Shown here: in pieces, positions 42,834 to 52,295 of the stretch | Layout of the letters: each line of letters starts with the position of its first letter | Numbering within the stretch: the stretch's first letter is position 1 | Source: an uncultured Duncaniella sp. | GTDB lineage: Bacteria; Bacteroidota; Bacteroidia; Bacteroidales; Muribaculaceae | DNA: 64,000 nucleotides | NCBI GenBank assembly: GCA_910578615.1 | Contig: CAJTRI010000014.1 | Location: forward strand, 28,156 to 92,155 | Direction of reading: 5' to 3' | Made by a program: the position numbers and the translations under genes | Notes under the pieces: model-generated | Database searches by the model: none | The model's input: only the letters and a program-made list of their open reading frames with translations | What the model was told of the DNA's origin: nothing

Positions 42834-42962
42834 TCATTTTTCCATGGTGTAAGTTTCAGAGTTTTTCATTACTTTTGTAGTCGAAATCCCGGCCCTGTTT
42901 TTAAAATTAAGGGTGTGGGATGGTCATATATTTTTGATAAAACCAATCACATTAACAAGATT

Positions 42963-44147
42963 ATGTCAAAAATCGGGAGCAAATTTACTCCGAGCGGCCG
43001 TAAGGCCATGCTGCTTGGCAGCGGTGAATTAGGTAAGGAAGTGGCAATAGAGCTTCAAAGGATGGGTGTGGAAGTAGTGGCCTGCGATAAGTATGCCAAT
43101 GCTCCTGCCATGCATGTGGCTGATAGGTCTCATGTGTTCAGTATGCTTGACGGGGACAAGCTCCGGGAGGCCATAGTGGCTGAACGTCCTGACCACATAA
43201 TCCCAGAAGTCGAGGCGATTGCCACGCCGGTTCTCGTAGACCTTGAAAAAGAAGGTTATCATGTGACACCGACGGCCAATGCGGCTTTCTTGACAATGAA
43301 CCGCGAAGGAATACGTCGTCTCGCAGCCGAGGAGCTGGGAGTCAAGACTTCTGCATATCGTTTTGCCTCCGATTACGAGGAGTTTGTAAAGGCCGTGGAA
43401 GAGGTTGGTATCCCGTGTGTGGTCAAGCCCATCATGTCGTCAAGCGGCCATGGCCAGAGCGTGATCAAGACGACCGACGATATAGAAAAATCGTGGAAGA
43501 TAGCCCAAGAAGGCGGAAGGGCCGGTGCCGGGCGCGTCATTGTTGAAGGCTTCGTTGACTTTGACTATGAAATCACACTTCTTACAGTCCGTTCGGTTGC
43601 CGGGACAGCGTTTTGCGAACCTATCGGGCATATCCAGATTGACGGAGACTATCGATATTCTTGGCAGCCACAGGCCATGACTCCTGCTGCAAAGCAAGCC
43701 GCCCAAGAGATAGCCCGTAAGGTGACTGATGCGCTTGGCGGATATGGAATATTCGGTGTGGAGCTATTTGTGAAGGGGGACGAGGTGATATTCAGCGAGG
43801 TCTCCCCGCGTCCTCATGACACAGGTATGGTGACCATGATCTCGCAGGATCTTAGTGAGTTTGCCTTGCATGCCCGCGCGCTTCTCGGCCTCCCCGTGCC
43901 TTCTATCCGTTTCTTCGGGCCGTCAGCTTCACGTGCTGTTGTTGTTGAAGGTGATACATGTGAGATTGATATGGACAATCTTGACAAAGTTCTTGAAGAG
44001 CCGGGAGTCCAGATGCGAATCTTCGGCAAACCTGAGATAAAGGGGCATAGACGCATGGGAGTGATTCTTGCCACTGCCGATTCCGTAGAGGAGGCAAGGG
44101 ATAAGGCGGAAAGAGCCTATGAAAAGTTGGCAGTGAATGTAAAATAA
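42963..44147 (+). CDS. purT: Formate-dependent phosphoribosylglycinamide formyltransferase
   Basis: The 394-residue ATP-grasp enzyme formylates GAR with free formate in purine synthesis, bypassing the folate-dependent PurN. The N-terminal domain begins M-L-L-G-S-G-E-L-G-K-E-V. ATP-grasp motifs V-K-P-I-M-S-S-S-G-H-G-Q and F-S-E-V-S-P-R-P-H-D-T-G are present. I chose the ATG at 42963 because homologues start there and upstream codons lie within the promoter region. It ends 7 nt before the DUF6377 gene. Confidence 0.96.
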   Translation: MSKIGSKFTPSGRKAMLLGSGELGKEVAIELQRMGVEVVACDKYANAPAMHVADRSHVFSMLDGDKLREAIVAERPDHIIPEVEAIATPVLVDLEKEGYHVTPTANAAFLTMNREGIRRLAAEELGVKTSAYRFASDYEEFVKAVEEVGIPCVVKPIMSSSGHGQSVIKTTDDIEKSWKIAQEGGRAGAGRVIVEGFVDFDYEITLLTVRSVAGTAFCEPIGHIQIDGDYRYSWQPQAMTPAAKQAAQEIARKVTDALGGYGIFGVELFVKGDEVIFSEVSPRPHDTGMVTMISQDLSEFALHARALLGLPVPSIRFFGPSASRAVVVEGDTCEIDMDNLDKVLEEPGVQMRIFGKPEIKGHRRMGVILATADSVEEARDKAERAYEKLAVNVK

Positions 44148-44154
44148 AAGTTGT

Positions 44155-45741
44155 GTGAACATTCTACGACAGATATTGACAAGCGTCATGCTGTTGCTGG
44201 GCATCATCACCTCGGTCGCCATCCCTGTGACCGAGCGTGATGTCTCGGCAATCTTAAAGAAGCTTGATAAGGAGCTTTCTCTCAGAGATGTCTATATAAA
44301 TTCCCGTAAGGCAGAAATAGATTCGTTGAAAGGCCTTATAGCCAGAAAGGATGCTCCTGACTCACTTAAACTTTCCGTGATTCTTGATGTCGGTGACAGA
44401 TATAGTGCCTTTAACACCGATTCGGCTTTGTGGTTCTATAACGAGGGTTACCGCCGTTCCAGAATGCTTGAAATGGATTCGGCTGTTGTCCGCTTCGCTC
44501 TGAGGTGCGCCACCTATCAACCTCTGGTGCTTCTTATATCCCGTGCGACGCAGCTTATGGATTCAGTAGAGAGGGCCGGAGTTCCGTCCGGGCTTGAAGC
44601 AGAATATCATGACGCACAAAGGCAGATGAACTCTTTCATATCCAATTTCTATGTCGCATCTCCTGATGTTTTTGATTATTTTGTCAAAAAACAGACCGAA
44701 GCACAGTCGCGACTTATAGAAGCGCTTGACAAGGAGTCTCATCGATATAAACTTAATTTAGGGGAATCCTACCTTTCAAAGGGGGAATATGTTACTGCAA
44801 AGGCTGTTCTTTCTGACCTTCTGGATGATATGGATGACACTCACCCGTTATATGCACGAGCGAGCCATATGCTGGCCGACATAGCCAAGGCAAAGGGGGA
44901 TGAGTTGGGATGTGTGTATTATCTCGCTCTTTCTGCGATTTCGGATACCAGATGTGCCACCCTTGAAGTTACATCCTTGCAGGAGCTTGGCAAGATTCTG
45001 TATAGCCATGATGATATAGAACGTTCTCATGAATACCTTTCGATAGCTTTGAAGAATGCCGTTGACTGTAATGTGTCTCTACGTATAATACAGACATCGC
45101 AAGCCATTCCGTTTATCGAAAGCGCCCATAGATCCGAACTCGCATCTTCAAGGAGACGGATATATGTCGTGATAGGGGTACTTGCTTTTTTGCTGGTATT
45201 GCTTTGCGTACTCATAAGGGTCGTAAAGAATAAAAACGACCATCTTCATGGTATGGCTTCGCGCCTTGAAGACGCCAACAAGACGAAGGATGTGTACATA
45301 ACGCAGTTCCTGAATCTTTGCTCCATATACATGGACAAGCTCAATCAGTTCAACAAAGTGGTCAACCGAAAGATTTCGGCAGGAAAAGTTGATGACCTTT
45401 TCAAACTTACCAAGTCGGGGAAATTTGTGGAAGAGCAATCAAGGGAGTTTTATGAGGTGTTTGATGATGCCTTTCTCCATATATATCCCACCTTTGTTAC
45501 TGATGTAAATGCATTGCTTTTGCCGGACAAGCAGATTGTCCTTAGAGAGGGAGAGCGGTTGAACACAGATTTGCGGATTCTTGCCCTTATGCGACTCGGA
45601 ATTGATGACACATCTCGAATAGCCCAGATGCTCAATTATTCAGTATATACAATATACACTTATCGTAATAAGTTCAAAGGCCGGGCCATCAACAGAGAGG
45701 ATTTTGAGAAGAATGTGATGTGCATAAGGTCTGTTTCATGA
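44155..45741 (+). CDS. DUF6377-type membrane sensor with C-terminal helix-turn-helix
   Basis: The 528-residue protein starts with GTG at 44155, which gives a signal-anchor (residues 1-22). A periplasmic helical repeat domain of TPR type (about 25-320) is followed by one membrane span (about 336-355), a coiled coil and a cytoplasmic C-terminal domain. That domain contains a LuxR-like helix-turn-helix (L-R-I-L-A-L-M-R-L-G-I-D-D-T-S-R-I-A, then Y-S-V-Y-T-I-Y-T-Y-R). This layout is that of Bacteroidota DUF6377 proteins, thought to bind DNA from the membrane. The stimulus and target are unknown. It follows purT by 7 nt. Confidence 0.8.
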   Translation: MNILRQILTSVMLLLGIITSVAIPVTERDVSAILKKLDKELSLRDVYINSRKAEIDSLKGLIARKDAPDSLKLSVILDVGDRYSAFNTDSALWFYNEGYRRSRMLEMDSAVVRFALRCATYQPLVLLISRATQLMDSVERAGVPSGLEAEYHDAQRQMNSFISNFYVASPDVFDYFVKKQTEAQSRLIEALDKESHRYKLNLGESYLSKGEYVTAKAVLSDLLDDMDDTHPLYARASHMLADIAKAKGDELGCVYYLALSAISDTRCATLEVTSLQELGKILYSHDDIERSHEYLSIALKNAVDCNVSLRIIQTSQAIPFIESAHRSELASSRRRIYVVIGVLAFLLVLLCVLIRVVKNKNDHLHGMASRLEDANKTKDVYITQFLNLCSIYMDKLNQFNKVVNRKISAGKVDDLFKLTKSGKFVEEQSREFYEVFDDAFLHIYPTFVTDVNALLLPDKQIVLREGERLNTDLRILALMRLGIDDTSRIAQMLNYSVYTIYTYRNKFKGRAINREDFEKNVMCIRSVS

Positions 45742-45921
45742 CGATCAAGGATGTTAACCGCGTATGAAACATATGATACCCCTAAAAAGTAACATAGCGA
45801 AACTTTTCATGCACTAAACAAACGCTATATCACACTCTATCTATTGCCATGTAACATGCTGAATATTACGATATAATCATATTTTGCAACTCAATATTCG
45901 CTCATTCCTGCGTTTTGCTTC

Positions 45922-45952
45922 TTGACAAAGGCTGATCGGATGTGTAATTTTG
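45922..45952 (+). promoter_or_regulatory. Promoter upstream of the folP leader
   Basis: TTG (45922-45924), 20 nt, TAATTTTG (45945-45952). Transcription should start near 45959. The next annotated gene starts at 46189, and a terminator lies in between. Confidence 0.55.
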
Positions 45953-45958
45953 CATTGT

Positions 45959-46145
45959 GAAAAGCCCGAGACCGGGTCAACACAAAGAATTTAGTTAGTG
46001 GAATTATACTTTTCGTATATTGATGCATGGATTACCGTAAACGAATTGCATAATAGTAAATGTGTTTTTTATGTTAGGTTTGTAGAGCCTTATTACTAAG
46101 ACAGCAAGAGGGTCACGCCGTGAGGCGAGGCCCTCTTGTGTTTTT
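45959..46145 (+). ncRNA. Candidate small RNA or attenuator leader before folP
   Basis: The 447-nt gap 45742-46188 contains no supported gene. A promoter at 45922-45952 would produce a transcript of about 187 nt ending at a strong terminator: CAAGAGGG (46105-46112) pairs with CCCTCTTG (46131-46138), with CGCC/GGCG inside, followed by GTGTTTTT. A small hairpin CCCG/CGGG lies near the 5' end. folP begins 43 nt after the terminator on the same strand, so the unit could be an independent RNA or a regulated leader of folP. A 33-codon GTG frame inside is no longer than chance. No known riboswitch is recognised. Confidence 0.4.
46105..46145 (+). terminator. Intrinsic terminator 43 nt before folP
   Basis: An 8-bp CAAGAGGG/CCCTCTTG stem with an additional inner CGCC/GGCG helix is followed by TGTGTTTTT. 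It ends the short unit starting near 45959 and, if read through, would allow folP expression. Confidence 0.7.
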
Positions 46146-46188
46146 GGCGCCATTTCTTTCGTATGTCGTGGAAAAATACTAATTTCGC

Positions 46189-47049
46189 ATGACAAAAAGA
46201 ACCAGCATGTTCCGACCTTTCAGTTTAAATATAAAAGGTAGATTGCATTTCTATGACCGCCCACAGGTCATGGGGATAGTTAATGTCACGCCGGATTCAT
46301 TCTATGCCGGTTCTCGCACAAGTGGTACGGCAGCGGTTACCGCCACGGTAGAACGCATGATTGAGGACGGTGTGGATTTCATTGATCTTGGCGGGTATTC
46401 TTCCCGTCCGGGGGCTTCGTCTGTTTCTGTTGAAGAGGAAATGGAGAGGGTTAGACTTGGGCTTGACTCCATAAGGAAAGTGTCCAAAGATATACCTGTC
46501 TCTGTTGATACCTTCCGGGCCGTGGTGGCAAGGCGTAGTGTCGAAGAGTGGGGCGCTGATATCATAAATGATATTTCCGGTGGGACTATTGACGACGAGA
46601 TGTTTGAAACAGTATCAGATCTCGGTGTGCCGTATGTGATGATGCATATGAGGGGTACCCCACAGACAATGCAGCAGCTTGCGGAATATGAGGATGTGAC
46701 GGCAGAGGTTATAGGAGATCTCTCGCGTAAGCTGCGCAAGCTGAGGCTTATGGGGGCCAAGGATGTCATTGTAGATCCCGGTTTCGGATTTGGCAAGACA
46801 ACAGGTCAGAATTTTGAACTCATGCGCAATATTGAGGCCTTTGCCGATGTGTTTGACGAACCTATCCTTGTTGGCATATCCAGAAAGTCAATGATAACAA
46901 AAACTCTTGGCATATCATCCGAAGAGGCACTTTCAGGCACTATCGTGCTAAATACCTTGGCTCTTGTCCGTGGGGCCTCGTTCCTTCGGGTTCATGACGT
47001 TAAGGAAGCTGTCCAGGCGGTAAAATTATATAACCTGTCAACATTTTAA
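46189..47049 (+). CDS. folP: Dihydropteroate synthase
   Basis: The 286-residue TIM-barrel enzyme joins p-aminobenzoate to dihydropterin pyrophosphate and is the sulfonamide target. The pyrophosphate loop I-V-N-V-T-P-D-S-F lies at about residues 28-36 and D-L-G-G-Y-S-S-R-P-G-A follows. D-P-G-F-G-F-G-K and the C-terminal R-V-H-D-V motif are present. An ATG 9 nt downstream (46198) is possible but less likely. The dacA GTG start lies 2 nt after its stop. folP next to the diadenylate cyclase gene is usual in Bacteroidota. Confidence 0.95.
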   Translation: MTKRTSMFRPFSLNIKGRLHFYDRPQVMGIVNVTPDSFYAGSRTSGTAAVTATVERMIEDGVDFIDLGGYSSRPGASSVSVEEEMERVRLGLDSIRKVSKDIPVSVDTFRAVVARRSVEEWGADIINDISGGTIDDEMFETVSDLGVPYVMMHMRGTPQTMQQLAEYEDVTAEVIGDLSRKLRKLRLMGAKDVIVDPGFGFGKTTGQNFELMRNIEAFADVFDEPILVGISRKSMITKTLGISSEEALSGTIVLNTLALVRGASFLRVHDVKEAVQAVKLYNLSTF

Positions 47050-47051
47050 TT

Positions 47052-47828
47052 GTGGAACAATTCGGAATCCGTGACGCGTTTGATATAGCCATTGTTGCTT
47101 TGCTGCTTTTTTACCTTTATAGGATAATGAAGGAGAGCGGTACGATCAATATTTTTTTCGGCGTACTGGCTTTTATAGTAGTATGGGTGCTTACTTCCCA
47201 GATTTTGGAACTGAAACTTCTCGGCAGCATACTTGACCAGTTTATGGGGATAGGCATGCTTGTTCTCGTAATATTGTTCCAGGATCAGATAAAGCGGTTT
47301 CTTGTAGAGTTGGGAGACCATAAGAGATGGCGTTTTTTGAAAAATCTTTTTCGTCATGATAGGGCGGCTGCCCATTCAGATGCACGGAAATACGTACTTC
47401 CGATAGTCTATGCATGTATGAACATGGCGAAGACCAAGACCGGGGCGCTTATAGTGATTAGACAGGAGATGCCCCTTGAATCGTATGAAAAGAGTGGTGA
47501 TATTATAGACGCAGATATCAATTCAAGACTGATTGAGAATATCTTTTTTAAGAACTCGCCACTCCATGACGGCGCGATGATTATTGACGGCACGCGTATA
47601 TGCAGCGCAGGATGCATACTTCCTGTCAGCCATGACAGGAACGTCCCTCGTGCGCTCGGGTTGCGCCACCGTTCCGCCCTTGGGATATCACAGGCTACGG
47701 ATGCTTTCGCAATTGTGGTTTCTGAGGAGACCGGAAATATTTCAGTGGCCCATAAAGGAACACTTTCAACGCGCCTTAGTTCCACCGATCTCGAACATAG
47801 ACTGTCACAGATACTCGTCAAAGACTGA
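47052..47828 (+). CDS. dacA: Diadenylate cyclase, CdaA type
   Basis: The 258-residue membrane enzyme makes cyclic di-AMP from two ATP. Three membrane helices (about 10-27, 32-50 and 64-80) precede the DAC domain. Its signature motifs are D-G-A at 173-175 and R-H-R at 205-207. The start is GTG at 47052, directly after the folP stop. No ATG lies near enough to keep the first helix. It is probably the last gene of the folP operon. Cyclic di-AMP usually controls potassium and osmotic balance. Confidence 0.94.
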   Translation: MEQFGIRDAFDIAIVALLLFYLYRIMKESGTINIFFGVLAFIVVWVLTSQILELKLLGSILDQFMGIGMLVLVILFQDQIKRFLVELGDHKRWRFLKNLFRHDRAAAHSDARKYVLPIVYACMNMAKTKTGALIVIRQEMPLESYEKSGDIIDADINSRLIENIFFKNSPLHDGAMIIDGTRICSAGCILPVSHDRNVPRALGLRHRSALGISQATDAFAIVVSEETGNISVAHKGTLSTRLSSTDLEHRLSQILVKD

Positions 47829-47915
47829 TTCGGGACTCTAAGTTTCACATCTGTCATCTTAAATTCATTGAGTAGATGAAAAGGGTTGCATTAGCCCGAA
47901 AAAGGCCGTTGTGGT

Positions 47916-47946
47916 TTTGCCGTTAAGAAAAAAATGAGTAATTTTG
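47916..47946 (+). promoter_or_regulatory. gyrB promoter
   Basis: TTTG (47916-47919), 19 nt, TAATTTTG (47939-47946). The leader to the ATG at 48028 is about 75 nt and can form a small GCCTTT/AAAGGC hairpin at about 47962-47976. Confidence 0.6.
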
Positions 47947-48027
47947 TATGCTCCAAGGAGGTGCCTTTCAGAAAGGCAGAGCCGCCGGTGGAAGCACTAA
48001 TACATAAAGAAAATCATTTATCACGCA

Positions 48028-49971
48028 ATGTCAGCAGAAGATAAAGAGAAACAACACGAATATAGTGCGAGCAACATCCAGGTGCTCGAAGGACTTGAGG
48101 CTGTGAGGAAGCGCCCGGCCATGTATATAGGCGATATAAGCGCCAAGGGGCTCCATCATCTTGTCTATGAAGTCGTGGATAACTCCATCGACGAGGCTCT
48201 TGCTGGATATGCCACCCATATAGAGGTGATTATCAACGGGGACAACTCAATCACTGTTGTGGACAATGGTCGCGGCATTCCCGTAGATATGCATGAGAAA
48301 GAGCATAAGAGCGCTCTCGAAGTCGTCCTTACCGTGCTCCATGCTGGCGGAAAGTTCGACAAGGGATCCTATAAGGTCTCAGGCGGACTTCATGGCGTAG
48401 GTGTGAGTTGTGTAAATGCATTGTCGACTTATCTCAGAGCCGAGGTTCGTAGAGACGGCAAGGTGTTTATGCAGGAATATTCATGTGGCAAGCCTACCAC
48501 ACAACTCCAAGTGATAGGGAATAGCGACCAGACAGGTACTACTGTGACATTCAAGCCTGACGCATCGATATTTACCGAAACAGTATATGACTATAACACC
48601 TTGGCTGTAAGGCTGCGAGACCTTGCGTTCCTTAATGCCGGCATAACCCTTTCGTTGACAGACATGCGTCATGTTGATGTCGAAGGCAATCCGCGCAGGG
48701 ATGTGTTTTATTCAAAGGATGGTCTGCGTGAATTCGTGGAGTACATCGATTCAAATAAGGAATCCTTGATTAATGACGTCATCCATCTCAACACTGAGCG
48801 TCAGGGTATACCTGTGGAAGTAGCTCTTACATACAATACGACTTTTAACGAGAACGTACATTCGTTTGTCAATAATATAAATACCATAGAGGGTGGCACA
48901 CATCTCAGCGGTTTCCGCCGTGGCCTGACATCAACGCTCAAAAAATATGCCGAAGATAACAAACTTCTTGAAAAGATAAAGGTCGAAGTCAGCGGCGATG
49001 ATTTCCGAGAAGGTCTTACTGCTGTAATCTCGGTGAAGGTTCTCGAACCTCAGTTCGAAGGTCAGACCAAGACAAAACTTGGAAACAGCGAGGTGACAGG
49101 TGCCGTCTCATCGGCTGTTAGCGAGGCTCTTCGTTATTATCTTGAAGAACACCCAAAGCAGGCCAAGACTATTGTCGAGAAGGTCGCTCTTGCGGCACAA
49201 GCCCGTCATGCGGCTTACAATGCCCGAAACAAGATTCTTCGCAAGTCTCCTCTTGCCGGTGGAGGTCTCCCCGGCAAACTCGCAGACTGTTCCTCGCGTC
49301 ATGCCGAAGATTGCGAACTCTTCCTTGTCGAGGGTGACTCGGCAGGTGGAACCGCAAAGCAGGGACGAGATCGAACATTCCAAGCCATACTTCCTCTGCG
49401 AGGCAAGATCCTCAATGTGGAAAAAGCCATGGATCACAAGATTCTTGATAACCAAGAAATCCAGAGTCTTTATAGAGCCATGCGTGTGAGCATAGGCACC
49501 GAAGACGACCCGATGGCGATAAACATTTCACGTCTGGCATATCACAAGATTATCATTATGACTGATGCCGATGTCGATGGAAGCCATATCGCCACGCTGC
49601 TCATGACATTCTTCTTCCGTCGTATGCGCCCGATTATTGAGAACGGTTATCTTTATCTTGCCACTCCGCCTCTATACAAGTGCTCACGCGGCAAGGTTGA
49701 GGAGTATTGCTGGACTGACACCCAGGTGCAGCAGTTTATAGCGGCTAACGGTGACAAGACAAAAGTGCAGCGTTACAAAGGTCTTGGAGAGATGTCGGCC
49801 GAAGAATTGCGCGACACCACGATGGATCCTGAACAGCGACTGTTGAAGCGTGTCACCATCAGCGATGCTGCCGAAGCCGACCGTATATTCTCCATGCTTA
49901 TGGGCGAGGATGTGGCTCCTCGTCGAGACTTCATTGAAACCAACGCCAATTACGCCAACATAGACGCCTGA
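48028..49971 (+). CDS. gyrB: DNA gyrase subunit B
   Basis: The 647-residue ATPase subunit of gyrase introduces negative supercoils. The N-terminal GHKL domain has V-V-D-N-S-I-D-E-A and G-G-L-H-G-V-G. The TOPRIM domain has E-G-D-S-A-G-G at 435-441 and D-A-D-V-D-G-S-H at 513-520. The C-terminal part ends with the G-E-D-V-A-P-R-R-D-F-I-E motif typical of gyrase B. ParE would differ in the TOPRIM-adjacent segments, so GyrB is preferred. No gyrA is nearby. A terminator follows. Confidence 0.95.
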   Translation: MSAEDKEKQHEYSASNIQVLEGLEAVRKRPAMYIGDISAKGLHHLVYEVVDNSIDEALAGYATHIEVIINGDNSITVVDNGRGIPVDMHEKEHKSALEVVLTVLHAGGKFDKGSYKVSGGLHGVGVSCVNALSTYLRAEVRRDGKVFMQEYSCGKPTTQLQVIGNSDQTGTTVTFKPDASIFTETVYDYNTLAVRLRDLAFLNAGITLSLTDMRHVDVEGNPRRDVFYSKDGLREFVEYIDSNKESLINDVIHLNTERQGIPVEVALTYNTTFNENVHSFVNNINTIEGGTHLSGFRRGLTSTLKKYAEDNKLLEKIKVEVSGDDFREGLTAVISVKVLEPQFEGQTKTKLGNSEVTGAVSSAVSEALRYYLEEHPKQAKTIVEKVALAAQARHAAYNARNKILRKSPLAGGGLPGKLADCSSRHAEDCELFLVEGDSAGGTAKQGRDRTFQAILPLRGKILNVEKAMDHKILDNQEIQSLYRAMRVSIGTEDDPMAINISRLAYHKIIIMTDADVDGSHIATLLMTFFFRRMRPIIENGYLYLATPPLYKCSRGKVEEYCWTDTQVQQFIAANGDKTKVQRYKGLGEMSAEELRDTTMDPEQRLLKRVTISDAAEADRIFSMLMGEDVAPRRDFIETNANYANIDA

Positions 49972-49995
49972 TAACAGGGTCTGTGAACCTTTAAG

Positions 49996-50030
49996 TGCCT
50001 TTATCACTTTATATAGTGTAAAGGCATTTT
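49996..50030 (+). terminator. gyrB terminator
   Basis: TGCCTTTATCACT (49996-50008) pairs with AGTGTAAAGGCA (50015-50026) with one bulged base, followed by TTTTATATAC. It lies 25 nt after the gyrB stop and before rnr. Confidence 0.75.
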
Positions 50031-50045
50031 ATATACATTATCACT

Positions 50046-52286
50046 ATGGCAAAATCAACAAACAAGTCTGCATCAGACCGGGCCAACACCTCTCTTGATA
50101 GAAAGGTGGCCGATTTCGTAGTCCAGCAGAAAAACAATACATATAATTACAAGCAGGTGGCTCATGCCATCGGGGCTACGACTGCGACCCAGCAGAGAAA
50201 TATAGCCCTTCGACTTGTAGAGATGGCCTTTAATGGCGAAATCATCGAGGTCTCTCCGGGTAAATACAAGTCTCCGCAACGAGGAAACGAAGCCATAGGT
50301 ATTTTCGTGCGCCGTAGCAACGGGAAGAACTCCGTTGTGACCGAAGCTGATGGCGAAACAATATTTGTTGCGGAACGGAAGTCGATGCATGCTCTTAACG
50401 GAGACCGTGTGAGGGTAAACATCGCGGCACATCGACGTGGCTCTGAAACGGAGGCCGAAGTTATTGAGATTATTGAAAAGAAAGAGCAGACATTCATCGG
50501 CACTCTCAAAGTAGACCGTCATTTTGGTTATTTACTAACCGATTCCAAGTTTCTTGCCACAGATATATTTATCCCAAAGGCTAAGCTCAAAGGAGGTCTG
50601 ACTGGTGACAAGGCCGTAGTCAGAATAACTGAATGGAAGGATGACATGAAGAACCCGAGTGGCGAGGTGGTGGATATCCTTGGCAAAAGTGGTGAGAACA
50701 CGGCCGAGATACATGCTATACTCGCAGAATTCGGTCTTCCCTACAAATATCCTCAGTCAATAGAAGCCGCAGCCAACAAGATTGATGCCGGAATCACAGA
50801 GGAAGTCGTGGCAAGCCGTATAGACATGCGTGACACGCTGACTTTCACCATAGATCCACATGACGCCAAAGACTTTGATGATGCTCTATCTTATAAGCAG
50901 TTAGGAAATGGACGGTATGAAATCGGAGTCCATATAGCCGATGTGACACATTATGTCCGTCCTGATACAATCATAGACAAGGAGGCTCAAAAACGAGCCA
51001 CCTCGGTGTATCTTGTAGACCGTGTCGTTCCTATGCTTCCAGAGCATCTTTGTAATGGAATATGCTCTCTTCGTCCTGATGAGGACAAACTGGCCTTCTC
51101 GGTGATTTTCGAGATGGATGATCATGGACAGGTGCTTGGTTCTAAGATTGCCCGTACTGTAATCCGTTCAGACCGTCGTTTTTCTTATGAGGAGGCCCAG
51201 AATGTTATAGAGACAGGTGCCGGGGACTGCGTGGAAGCCATACTTAAACTTGACTCTATAGCAAAAGAATTGCGTCGTCAGCGTTATGACGAAGGGTCGG
51301 TGGATTTTGACCGTGCCGAAGTCAAATTTGATATTACTCCTGATGGAACTCCCGTGGGGGTGTATTTCAAAGTATCCAAAGATGCCAATAAGCTTATCGA
51401 AGAGTTTATGTTGTTGGCCAACAGAACCGTGGCTCAATTTGTAGGAAAACCGAAGGACAAGAAAAAGCCTAAGGCATTCGTTTATCGTGTGCATGACGTC
51501 CCTGATCAGCAGCGCCTTGCCGATATGGCCGCAATAGCACGTGCTTTCGGTTACAAGGTAAGGTCTTCTGGAACCCCAAGGGAAATAAATCGTTCGATTA
51601 ACCGTATGCTGTCTGAGGTGAAAGGTAAGGGAGAGGAAAATTATCTTGCTACTCTTGCCATCCGCTCTATGGCCAAGGCTATATATTCGACAGACAATAT
51701 AGGCCATTATGGTCTTGGATTTGAATATTATACGCATTTCACGTCTCCGATCCGCCGTTATCCCGATATGATGGTTCACCGACTTCTTGAACGTTATCTT
51801 GCCGGAAGCAGAAGTGTCAATATACAGAAACTCGAAGACCAGTGCAAGCATTCCAGCGAGATGGAGCAGCTTGCGGCAAATGCAGAGCGCTCGTCGATCA
51901 AATACAAGCAGGTAGAATATATGCAATCCCATCTTGGTGAGACTTTTTCCGGCATTATATCAGGTGTCACAGAGTGGGGACTTTATGTGGAGCTGAATGA
52001 TAATCTCTGTGAAGGTCTCGTCCCGATGCGTGACCTTGCAGATGACTTTTATGATTTTGATGAAAAGAACCATTGCCTGATCGGACGTCGACACAATCAT
52101 CGCTATCGTCTGGGCGACAATGTGGACATCAAGGTGGCACGAGCTGATCTTGAGAAAAAACAACTTGATTTCGTACTTCTTGATGATAGAGGTAATGACC
52201 TTCGTGGTGAGGACTATATGGGCAAAAAAGCCAGTCCCAAAACTGCCCAAAACCAACATGGCAAGAAAAAACGTCATCGCAAGTAG
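50046..52286 (+). CDS. rnr: Ribonuclease R
   Basis: The 746-residue 3'-5' exoribonuclease degrades structured RNA. An N-terminal winged-helix and two cold-shock domains precede the RNB catalytic domain. Its metal-binding Asp cluster is D-P-H-D-A-K-D-F-D-D at 270-279. The C-terminal S1 domain (about 640-720) is followed by a Lys/Arg-rich tail. Length and layout are those of Bacteroidota RNase R. The next gene starts 9 nt after its stop. Confidence 0.96.
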   Translation: MAKSTNKSASDRANTSLDRKVADFVVQQKNNTYNYKQVAHAIGATTATQQRNIALRLVEMAFNGEIIEVSPGKYKSPQRGNEAIGIFVRRSNGKNSVVTEADGETIFVAERKSMHALNGDRVRVNIAAHRRGSETEAEVIEIIEKKEQTFIGTLKVDRHFGYLLTDSKFLATDIFIPKAKLKGGLTGDKAVVRITEWKDDMKNPSGEVVDILGKSGENTAEIHAILAEFGLPYKYPQSIEAAANKIDAGITEEVVASRIDMRDTLTFTIDPHDAKDFDDALSYKQLGNGRYEIGVHIADVTHYVRPDTIIDKEAQKRATSVYLVDRVVPMLPEHLCNGICSLRPDEDKLAFSVIFEMDDHGQVLGSKIARTVIRSDRRFSYEEAQNVIETGAGDCVEAILKLDSIAKELRRQRYDEGSVDFDRAEVKFDITPDGTPVGVYFKVSKDANKLIEEFMLLANRTVAQFVGKPKDKKKPKAFVYRVHDVPDQQRLADMAAIARAFGYKVRSSGTPREINRSINRMLSEVKGKGEENYLATLAIRSMAKAIYSTDNIGHYGLGFEYYTHFTSPIRRYPDMMVHRLLERYLAGSRSVNIQKLEDQCKHSSEMEQLAANAERSSIKYKQVEYMQSHLGETFSGIISGVTEWGLYVELNDNLCEGLVPMRDLADDFYDFDEKNHCLIGRRHNHRYRLGDNVDIKVARADLEKKQLDFVLLDDRGNDLRGEDYMGKKASPKTAQNQHGKKKRHRK

Positions 52287-52295
52287 ACCAATGAT

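Noticed and set aside
46004..46195. A 63-codon reverse frame and a 33-codon forward frame in the gap before folP
   Set aside because: Both are of chance length. The reverse frame crosses the terminator, and neither has a ribosome-binding context or recognisable protein features.
51168..51932. A 254-codon reverse frame within rnr
   Set aside because: It lies wholly opposite the conserved RNase R catalytic domain. No promoter or ribosome site was seen and the composition is artificial.
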